This document shows, in pieces, positions 55,554 through 61,570 of a stretch of DNA of 61,570 bases. Both the position numbers and the translations under genes were made by a program. Position 1 is the stretch's first letter; every line of letters begins with the position of its first letter. The DNA lies in assembly GCA_001898235.1 (NCBI GenBank), contig MKTN01000043.1:1-61570 (forward strand). Direction: 5' to 3'. The notes under the pieces are model-generated. The model made no database searches and was not told the origin of the DNA. It was given only the letters and a program-made list of their open reading frames with translations. The DNA comes from Gammaproteobacteria bacterium 39-13. GTDB taxonomy: Bacteria > Pseudomonadota > Gammaproteobacteria > Berkiellales > Berkiellaceae.

Positions 55554-55813
55554 ATCTATCCTTCTTCTTGGTTATACAAACTAATTTTAATTTAAAGGAC
55601 GACAATGATGAATGCAGGGATTGCCATTGCGAGGCAGCAAAACAATCCATTCTCTGCTCAGCCTAGATTGCTTCATCGTCTTTAGGCCCTCGCAATGGCG
55701 TTCCCTCAATTTTTAGATCTTTCCGCCACAAATTTCAAATCAGATAGTATAGATGTCTGTTTCATCGTTTTTACAGCTTCTTGAGCTTTTTAACTAACGT
55801 AAATATCTGCTAC
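55554..55813. repeat. hprK-rapZ gap with dispersed palindromic repeat family C (copy 2 at 55620-55705)
   Basis: GCCATTGCGAGGCAGC...ACAATCCATTC, a loop, then TAGATTGCTTCATC...GCCCTCGCAATGGC. The outer arms GCCATTGCGAGG / CCTCGCAATGGC pair perfectly. The repeat splits what is normally a compact hprK-rapZ junction. The remaining sequence shows no gene. Confidence 0.75.
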
Positions 55814-56311
55814 TTAGGTTTTGAGCAATCGCTCTATTGCAGGTGAAACAGGAGAAAACGCTAATCGTACCGCGGTTTCTACTAAAATTGCCATATGCTT
55901 GCAAAAGCTGTTCAAACGGAGAGTAGGAATAGCTTTTTCTAAAATTATTTTACTTTCTAACTTTGGCTGGAGAACGCGCTCATATTGTGCGTCAGAGGAA
56001 TTGAAGGCAGTAAACTCAATGATCAGCTCTAATGGTTTTTCTAAAAAAATAGCCTTTGTGCCATATAACTGCTGTACATCGATAATACCTAAACCTCGTA
56101 CCTCTAATAGATTTTGCAAAGAAACAGGAGAGTGTCCAATCACGGTATCATTTGCACGAAAAAAAAGAGGAGCATCATCAGCAATTAATTGATGCCCTCT
56201 ATCTAAGAGATGTAAGGCACATTCGCTTTTGCCACAACCACTTGGTCCTTGCAATAGTACACCTCTATCAAAAATAGCTAAAAATACGCCATGTAAAGAA
56301 AGATCAGGCAT
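55814..56311 (-). CDS. hprK: HPr kinase/phosphorylase, short kinase-domain-only form
   Basis: A 165-residue protein equal to the C-terminal catalytic half of HprK (about 310 residues in full form). Walker A GPSGCGKS is at 22-29, LIADDAP carries the general acid/base Asp region, and LLEVRGLGIIDVQQLYG is the HPrK signature. The N-terminal domain is absent, as in many alphaproteobacterial versions. The product could phosphorylate Ser48 of the HPr at 53957. The start overlaps the ptsN end by 8 nt. Confidence 0.87.
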   Translation of the reverse strand: MPDLSLHGVFLAIFDRGVLLQGPSGCGKSECALHLLDRGHQLIADDAPLFFRANDTVIGHSPVSLQNLLEVRGLGIIDVQQLYGTKAIFLEKPLELIIEFTAFNSSDAQYERVLQPKLESKIILEKAIPTLRLNSFCKHMAILVETAVRLAFSPVSPAIERLLKT

Positions 56312-56786
56312 TGATTACCCTCTGATAGAGTTCTTCTTGGGAAGTGGCTTCATAAAAGCGAGAGCGATTACTTTCGTGACGTAGTAATTTAGCAATTCTT
56401 GCTAGCAACTCGAGATGAACTTCTTGTGCATCCATAGGCACAATCAGTGAAAAAAGCATATCGACTTTTAAGTGATCTTCAGCATCAAAATCGACCCCTT
56501 CTTTTAAAAGAATAAAGCATCCTAATGCTTTGTCAGTTTCGTTTAATCGGCAATGAGGGATTGCGACACCATGACCAATAGCTGTGCTGCCTAAGCGTTC
56601 ACGCTCTACTAATCCATCGAAAATATCGTGTGTGCGCAATGAGGGGACACTGAGAGATATTGTATCTGCAATTAGTTCTAAAGCCTTTTTTTTACTTTGC
56701 ACTGTTGCTGAAAAGACAATGCGATCTAATGTCAGAATATCGCGGAGCTCTATCATAGGTGAGGACTTCTTTGAAATTGTATTCAT
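56304..56786 (-). CDS. ptsN: PTS EIIA(Ntr) regulatory protein
   Basis: A 160-residue EIIA(Ntr). The phospho-acceptor His78 lies in GHGVAIPHCRL. The fold markers LVERERLGSTAIG and LLARIAKLLR are present. It regulates potassium transport and nitrogen/carbon balance in other bacteria. It sits between hpf and hprK in the conserved rpoN block. Confidence 0.95.
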   Translation of the reverse strand: MNTISKKSSPMIELRDILTLDRIVFSATVQSKKKALELIADTISLSVPSLRTHDIFDGLVERERLGSTAIGHGVAIPHCRLNETDKALGCFILLKEGVDFDAEDHLKVDMLFSLIVPMDAQEVHLELLARIAKLLRHESNRSRFYEATSQEELYQRVINA

Positions 56787-56873
56787 TATTATTGTTTTTC
56801 GCTACATGGTAAACTTTTACTCCCGCAAGAAGGGAGTAAAAGTTTCTAATTCAAAGGGTTTTTTAATTGAAGA

Positions 56874-57185
56874 TCAAATCAGCTCTTCGCCATCACCATG
56901 ATTGTTCATTTTTTCTTTGTGTTTTATAACTTGTCTGTCAAGTTTATCAATTAATAGATCAATGGCTTCATACATATCTTTGGCTTCAGATTCAGCAAAT
57001 ATTTCTGCGCGTGCAAGATTGATACGTGCTTCTGCTTTTTGCTGGAATTTTTTGTCTATAGTAAGAACGACATGTACGTTCGTAATGTTTGAAAAATAGC
57101 GTTTAATTTTTTCCATTTTATTATGAACATAATCACGCAAAGCGGGGGTAATATCGACATGATGTCCAGTAATATTAATTTGCAT
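56874..57185 (-). CDS. hpf: Ribosome hibernation promoting factor (short HPF)
   Basis: A 103-residue YhbH/HPF. MQINITGHHVDITPALRDYV and the KIKRYF...VVLTIDKKFQQKAEARI strands match the family. Length fits the short gamma-type that, with RMF where present, forms 100S ribosomes. It follows rpoN by 21 nt. Confidence 0.96.
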   Translation of the reverse strand: MQINITGHHVDITPALRDYVHNKMEKIKRYFSNITNVHVVLTIDKKFQQKAEARINLARAEIFAESEAKDMYEAIDLLIDKLDRQVIKHKEKMNNHGDGEELI

Positions 57186-57206
57186 GGTATATTCCTTACT
57201 AGTATT

Positions 57207-58634
57207 TTAAATGAGTTGTTTACGTTCGTTAGAGGGCGGAATTGTCATTCCTTCTCGATATTTTGCTATAGTTCTTCGAGCAACTTGGATCCCTTGCTCA
57301 GCAAGTATTTGTGCTAGTTTGCAGTCACTTAGCGGCTTTTTACGATTTTCAGAAGCGATCAATTTTTTAATTAGTGCTCGTATGGCGGTTGCTGAACATT
57401 CACCACCTTCGTCTGTGCCTACATGGCTTGAAAAAAAGTATTTTAGTTCAAAGGTACCACGAGGGGTGTGTAAATATTTTTGTGTTGTCACGCGTGATAT
57501 CGTCGATTCATGCATCTCTAAGCTTGTAGCGATATCATGAAGAACGAGCGGTTTCATCGCTTCTTCACCATATTCAAGAAATGCTTGCTGTTGTTCAATG
57601 ATAGCACGTGCAACTTTGAGCAGCGTTTCGTTTCGGTTTTCAATACTCTTGAGGAACCAGCGTGCTTCTTGTAATTGATTACGTAAAAATTGATTATCAG
57701 CACTGGAATCACTGCGGCGAATTAAAGCAGCGTAGTGATCATTGATGCGTAGTTGTGGTGTGCATTCAGGATTTAATTCTATTTGCCAAATCCCTTCTTT
57801 TTTGAATGTGTAGACGTCAGGTACAATGTATTCTGGCGTTTTGCTGCCAATTTTTGTGCCGGGTCTTGGATTCAGAGATTGAATGCAAAGGATCACTTCT
57901 TTTAAATCTTCCAAAGATAATCCTAAGCGTCGTTTGAGCGCAGGATAATCGCGTTTACCTAATAGTTCCAGATGATGAGTGACTAATTCTTTTGCTTTAT
58001 TTCGCCAAGGAAATTGGCTAGGCAAATGTTCTAATTGAACTTTTAGACATTCGCTTAAATTTCTAGATGCCACCCCAATGGGATCAAAATGTTGAATGCG
58101 ATGTAAGACTGCTTCTACTTCAGATTCATCGATGTCGCAGACTTGTTTGATAGTGGCAATAATATCTTCTAACGTGCAGATCAGAAAACCATCTTCGTTA
58201 ATAGCGTCAATAATGGCGATAGCAATGAGTTTATCTGTATCAGAGAAAGGCGTTAACTGCATTTGCCATAGGAGATGATCTTGCAAAGTGATTTGGGTGC
58301 CATTAAGCGTTTCAATTTCGTTACCATGAGGGGCTTGGAAGTGGTGGGAACGTGATGTTCCACTCATTTGGTTATCCCAAGATCGCTCTTGCGCCTCATC
58401 TTCATGAGCAGGAGAATAAGTTATAGCCTCTTCTAGGCTATTGTCGTATTCGTCTTCTGCAGCGCTTTCGGCGTGGGGATTTTCCTGTAATTCCAACATA
58501 GCATTGGTTTCCAAGGCCTCTTGGATTTCTGTTTGCAAATCAACTGATGATAATTGCAGTAAACGAATTGCTTGCTGCAACTGAGGGGTCATCGTCAATT
58601 GATGACCAATTCGTAGCTGGAGTGATGGTTTCAC
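57207..58634 (-). CDS. rpoN: RNA polymerase sigma-54 factor
   Basis: A 475-residue sigma-54. The N-terminal activator-binding region is MKPSLQLRIGHQLTMTPQLQQAI (partly quoted; residues 1-23). The core-binding region holds LNPRPGTKIGS. The RpoN box ARRTIAKYREGM near 456-467 reads -24 promoter elements. An acidic Region II lies at 50-85. No bEBP activator is encoded in the window. It lies in the conserved lptB-rpoN-hpf-ptsN order. Confidence 0.97.
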   Translation of the reverse strand: MKPSLQLRIGHQLTMTPQLQQAIRLLQLSSVDLQTEIQEALETNAMLELQENPHAESAAEDEYDNSLEEAITYSPAHEDEAQERSWDNQMSGTSRSHHFQAPHGNEIETLNGTQITLQDHLLWQMQLTPFSDTDKLIAIAIIDAINEDGFLICTLEDIIATIKQVCDIDESEVEAVLHRIQHFDPIGVASRNLSECLKVQLEHLPSQFPWRNKAKELVTHHLELLGKRDYPALKRRLGLSLEDLKEVILCIQSLNPRPGTKIGSKTPEYIVPDVYTFKKEGIWQIELNPECTPQLRINDHYAALIRRSDSSADNQFLRNQLQEARWFLKSIENRNETLLKVARAIIEQQQAFLEYGEEAMKPLVLHDIATSLEMHESTISRVTTQKYLHTPRGTFELKYFFSSHVGTDEGGECSATAIRALIKKLIASENRKKPLSDCKLAQILAEQGIQVARRTIAKYREGMTIPPSNERKQLI

Positions 58635-58795
58635 AGTACTTTCCTTGCTCTTTCAGCCGTACTGACCACAGTCCCTGTCGCATCGCTGAAACTACTACGA
58701 CTATATACAGCGTATACCTTTGTTGTCAGGTCAGATGGCTGTGAGCGTTTAGGTCTCATTATCTTAAGTATAATTCGATTGTGGCAGGAAAATTA

Positions 58796-59521
58796 CTACA
58801 GTGTAAAGGCCTCTCCCAGGTAAACTTCACGAACCTGCTGATTAGCCAGAATGGCTTGAGAAGAACCCTCAGCGATGACCTTACCTTCACTCACAATGGC
58901 AGCGTGATGGCAGATATCGAGCGTTTCCCTGACATTGTGATCAGTAATCAAGATACCAATTCCTTTGCTTGCGAGATGATCAATTTGACGCTTAATGTCA
59001 TTGACGGAAATAGGATCCACGCCTGCAAAAGGTTCATCTAAAAGAATAAATTTAGGATCGCAAGCCAGCGCGCGGGCGATTTCAACGCGACGACGCTCAC
59101 CACCAGATAAACTTATTCCTAATGAATTTTGTACTTTGGTTAAGTGAAATTCATTGAGTAATTCATCCAGACGTTGCTGTCTTGCTGCTTTGGAAAGATG
59201 GGAGCGTGTTTCCAATATTGCAAGTAAATTATCTTTGACTGATAGCTTTCTGAAAACAGAAGCTTCTTGGGGTAAATAGCCAATGCCCGCCCTTGCACGA
59301 ATATGCATAGGTGCAAAGGTTAAATTTTGATCGTTGAGTTTAACTTCACCACTATCACACATGATCAAACCAACAATCATGTAAAAGCAAGTTGTTTTAC
59401 CTGCACCATTAGGTCCTAATAAGCCAACCACTTCGCCAGCTTTAACTTGCAAAGAGACATCTCTAACAACTTGGCGTTTTTTATAAGCCTTTTTTAAATG
59501 AGAGACAGTTAAAACATTCAT
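58796..59521 (-). CDS. lptB: LPS export ABC transporter ATP-binding protein
   Basis: A 241-residue ATPase that powers LPS extraction by LptFG. Walker [11 protein letters not shown]-loop LPQEASVF, signature LSGGERRR, Walker [11 protein letters not shown] and the switch His (ITDHNVRE) are all intact. It starts inside the lptA stop (4-nt overlap). Standard length. Confidence 0.97.
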   Translation of the reverse strand: MNVLTVSHLKKAYKKRQVVRDVSLQVKAGEVVGLLGPNGAGKTTCFYMIVGLIMCDSGEVKLNDQNLTFAPMHIRARAGIGYLPQEASVFRKLSVKDNLLAILETRSHLSKAARQQRLDELLNEFHLTKVQNSLGISLSGGERRRVEIARALACDPKFILLDEPFAGVDPISVNDIKRQIDHLASKGIGILITDHNVRETLDICHHAAIVSEGKVIAEGSSQAILANQQVREVYLGEAFTL

Positions 59522-60177
59522 AATTTACTAACACGCGGGTGAATGGTGATGGTAGGGCGTTCATTGCTTTGCTTTTCAGCTGAGACCATTTGTTTATCTA
59601 GTTGGTAGCTTAAAACAGGACCTCGAAATTTATCTTGCTGATGATCGAGTGTTGCTGCCCCTTCTAGCACAATAAGTTGTTTATCTGGATAATAATAAAT
59701 TGTTTTAGCTGTTGCAAAAATAGGTTGCGGACTATTTTCAACCTTACCGGTAAAGGTAGCAGGTTTACCTATCGCTGTGATAACTGTCAGGTTGCCTTTA
59801 GGATCTTTTTTAGCAGTGAGTTTATCTGCATGCAACTCATTTGAACCTTGTGTGAGAATAACATTACCTTCATGGCAAGCTTGGCGAGATATTTGTTCAA
59901 AAGAAGCAATATCAGATTGGATCTGAATAGGTGTATTGGGATCAATTTTAGCAATAGAAGCAAATAAAGAAGAACAAAAGACACTTCCCAGAAAAAGCAT
60001 GAATACTCGTGCGTCAGTGCGAGCAAAGCGAAGCAATCCGTCATAAAGATTAAAAAAGATGGATTGCTTCGGCCCTTCGTGCCTCGCAATGACCGTACTT
60101 ACGGTATTGCTTTGGCTTTGTGTACTTCGTAATGACAGTAAAAAATTCAAAAGAGAACTAAGCTTGTGGTGTTGCAT
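59518..60177 (-). CDS. lptA: LPS transport periplasmic protein LptA with repeat-derived N-terminal insert
   Basis: A periplasmic bridge protein for LPS. From about residue 74 it is normal OstA/LptA ([49 protein letters not shown]). The frame from 60177 gives 219 residues, but residues 17-59 are translated palindromic repeat (family C), which separates [14 protein letters not shown] from [14 protein letters not shown]. Joined, those two pieces would form an ordinary signal peptide. The working start is uncertain: ATG 60177 (20-nt overlap with lptC), a TTG within the repeat, or ATG 60000 (160 residues, no positive n-region). Confidence 0.88.
   Translation of the reverse strand: MQHHKLSSLLNFLLSLRSTQSQSNTVSTVIARHEGPKQSIFFNLYDGLLRFARTDARVFMLFLGSVFCSSLFASIAKIDPNTPIQIQSDIASFEQISRQACHEGNVILTQGSNELHADKLTAKKDPKGNLTVITAIGKPATFTGKVENSPQPIFATAKTIYYYPDKQLIVLEGAATLDHQQDKFRGPVLSYQLDKQMVSAEKQSNERPTITIHPRVSKL
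60005..60137. repeat. Dispersed palindromic repeat family C (copy 3), inside lptA frame
   Basis: On the minus strand it reads GTCATTACGAAGTAC...AAAGCAATACCGTAAGTAC, then GGTCATTGCGAGGCAC...CGAAGCAATCCATC, a loop, and GACGGATTGCTTCGC...GCTCGCACTGAC. It is made of two overlapping half-units. It shares TCATTGCGA and AAGCAATCCATC with copies at 37103 and 55620. Confidence 0.78.
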
Positions 60178-60745
60178 AATCCGTTCTCACGTCTTTTAAA
60201 AATTCAAGTGTGTGCTTTTCTAAATCAGCGCGCAAGCCTGTTGCGTGGATTTTCATACCTGGTCCATTTACAACCACAGCATCATCAGTCATCGCTTGAG
60301 GATTTTGCGCTAGAAATAAAAGATGTTGTGTTTTTAATTCCCATGCTTTTTGATTTTCTTGAGTAGTTCGAAGCACAATAACATCTTGAGATAATTTGAG
60401 CTTTTCCAATTTGCCATGTATTTGCGTTTGGAAACTTTCTCCAGTTTTAGCAGAAATATTCCAGAGACTTCCATCAAGATGATACATCTTTAATCTAGGC
60501 GATATCATTTGAGATGTGGTTTGATCTTTATAATGTAACCATGATTGCATCTCAACTGCTTGAATGAGACGTCCTTCCTTATCAAACCGCCATGCTTGAA
60601 CATCCGTCATCGATTCTTCAAGAATAGCTTGAGGACGAAAGTATAGTAAAGCCGCTGTAGGGCTTGCTCGATAAAGTATTGCAACAATAGCAATAAGGAG
60701 CAGGGAGAAGAAAATCGCGTAAATACGCAATGGAATCTTCAGCAT
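60158..60745 (-). CDS. lptC: LPS export system protein LptC
   Basis: A bitopic inner-membrane protein (195 residues) linking LptBFG to LptA. The start MLKIPLRIYAIFFSLLLIA at 60745 gives the typical short cytosolic tail and one membrane helix. An earlier ATG at 60829 lies inside kdsD and is rejected. Core motifs PQAILEESMTDVQAWRFDKEG and VVNGPGMKIHATGLRADLEK fit the family (within residues 35-55 and 158-180). It begins 10 nt after kdsD. kdsC, usually between them, is absent. Confidence 0.92.
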   Translation of the reverse strand: MLKIPLRIYAIFFSLLLIAIVAILYRASPTAALLYFRPQAILEESMTDVQAWRFDKEGRLIQAVEMQSWLHYKDQTTSQMISPRLKMYHLDGSLWNISAKTGESFQTQIHGKLEKLKLSQDVIVLRTTQENQKAWELKTQHLLFLAQNPQAMTDDAVVVNGPGMKIHATGLRADLEKHTLEFLKDVRTDYATPQA

Positions 60746-60755
60746 ACTCTTCTCA

Positions 60756-61570
60756 TTAGAGCACGCCTGCACGGAGTAAATCGTGCATATTGAGTGCGCC
60801 AAGCAGTTTACGTTGTTTATCAACCACAAATAATCCGTTGATTTTGTAGGTTTCCATAATTCTTAACGCTTCAGCTGCCAGTAGACCTTTTTCGATCACT
60901 TTCCCGCCTTGGGTCATGACGAGAGTAATGGGGCTCGTATGAATATCGATATTGCGATCAAAGGCACGACGCAAATCTCCATCGGTGAATAAACCAATTT
61001 GCGCTTGATTATCATCCACAATTGCTGTCATCCCTAGGCGACATCGAGTCATTTCAATGAGCGCTTCTTTTACCGTGGCGGTATGAGACACAACGGGGAT
61101 GTCTTCATTTGTATGCATGAGATCATCCACCTTAAGAAGAAGGCGTCTTCCTAATTTGCCACCTGGATGTGAGCGAGCGAAATCTTCTGCACTGAAGCCT
61201 CTGGCATCTAGTAAAGCAATAGCAAGTGCATCTCCCATCACAAGCGTTGCTGTTGTACTGGACGTCGGTGCTAAGCCTAAGACGCAAGCTTCCTTTTCAA
61301 CACTGACATCTAAATTTGCGCTGGCGCAAATAGCTAATGTCGAGCGTGGGTTACCTGTCAACGTGATTAAGGGGACGCCCAAGCGTTTAATGAGAGGGAG
61401 AATGGTGAGAATTTCTTCTGTTTCTCCAGAATTAGAAATAGCGATGACAACATCATTTTCCGTAATCATGCCCATGTCACCATGACTGGCTTCTGCTGGG
61501 TGAACGAAAATGGCAGGGCTACCTGTGCTTGCAAGCGTCGCTGCAATTTTGCGGCTAATATGTCCGGATT
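60756..61570 (-). CDS. kdsD: Arabinose-5-phosphate isomerase KdsD (5' end beyond window)
   Basis: A SIS-plus-CBS enzyme making arabinose 5-phosphate for KDO. The frame remains open to the window end, where it reads SGHISRKIAATLASTGSPA and then VHPAEASHGDMGMI, the KdsD core, so roughly the first 40-60 residues are missing. The isomerase domain continues with AISNSGETEEIL and MGDALAIALL. Two CBS domains follow (DIPVVSHTATVKEALIEM and INGLFVVDKQRKLLGALN). It is the first gene of the kdsD-lptCAB-rpoN unit seen here. Confidence 0.95.
   Translation of the reverse strand, partial: SGHISRKIAATLASTGSPAIFVHPAEASHGDMGMITENDVVIAISNSGETEEILTILPLIKRLGVPLITLTGNPRSTLAICASANLDVSVEKEACVLGLAPTSSTTATLVMGDALAIALLDARGFSAEDFARSHPGGKLGRRLLLKVDDLMHTNEDIPVVSHTATVKEALIEMTRCRLGMTAIVDDNQAQIGLFTDGDLRRAFDRNIDIHTSPITLVMTQGGKVIEKGLLAAEALRIMETYKINGLFVVDKQRKLLGALNMHDLLRAGVL

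Noticed and set aside
60746-60829. LptC start at ATG 60829
   Set aside because: It would overlap the kdsD coding end by 74 nt and add a non-conserved Cys-rich stretch; ATG 60745 gives the classic LptC anchor.

Overview
The window looks like chromosome of a host-associated gammaproteobacterium, most plausibly of the order Legionellales (Coxiella / Legionella / Berkiella-like). The housekeeping gene order is gammaproteobacterial: prfA-hemA, TPR gene, lolB-ispE-tRNA(Gln)-prs-rplY-pth-ychF; mreBCD-rng-yhdP-nit-tldD-pmbA; kdsD-lptCAB-rpoN-hpf-ptsN-hprK-rapZ-EIIA-HPr. The sequence is AT-rich, intergenic gaps carry several dispersed palindromic repeats, and Sel1, J-like and very large eukaryote-like proteins are present. 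The taxon is an inference; no rRNA or secretion-system gene lies in the window.

Layout. 1-5078: tRNA-Met, then a cytoplasmic FIST sensor plus hybrid histidine kinase operon, divergent from two tandem REC-HATPase proteins. 5142-6026: a secreted protein joining a four-cysteine DUF2282 (bufferin-like) part to a YceI domain. 6156-11628: ychF, pth, rplY, prs, tRNA-Gln, ispE, lolB on the minus strand. 12026-17989: an L,D-transpeptidase-family protein, a TPR protein, hemA, prfA, prmC. 18098-24945: an orphan 2OG-Fe(II) oxygenase, an M48 peptidase / YjgN-like pair, gatCAB. 25098-37025: mreBCD, rng, yhdP, nitrilase, tldD, pmbA. 37184-42207: a J-like duplicated protein, a serine dehydratase-like PLP enzyme, a Sel1 protein and a GGDEF-EAL protein. 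42378-53948: one 3856-residue gene. 53957-61570: regulatory PTS, rpoN and LPS-transport genes, ending inside kdsD.

The outstanding object is the 11.6-kb gene. It encodes, in order, a complete Ser/Thr protein kinase domain, a Cdc25-type RasGEF domain, long coiled-coil-rich segments, a macrodomain-like region of an uncharacterised family, and a Dbl-homology (DH) RhoGEF domain with the PVQR-type core motif. Two different eukaryotic small-GTPase exchange domains plus a kinase in one bacterial polypeptide strongly suggest an effector that rewires host Ras and Rho signalling. It lies where some proteobacteria carry enzyme I next to HPr.

Other notable points are the DUF2282-YceI fusion without a nearby modifying enzyme, a palindromic repeat that has entered the signal-peptide region of lptA, a probable ATT start for mreC, the tandem REC-RsbW-like pair, a kinase-domain-only HprK, and three dispersed intergenic repeat families.
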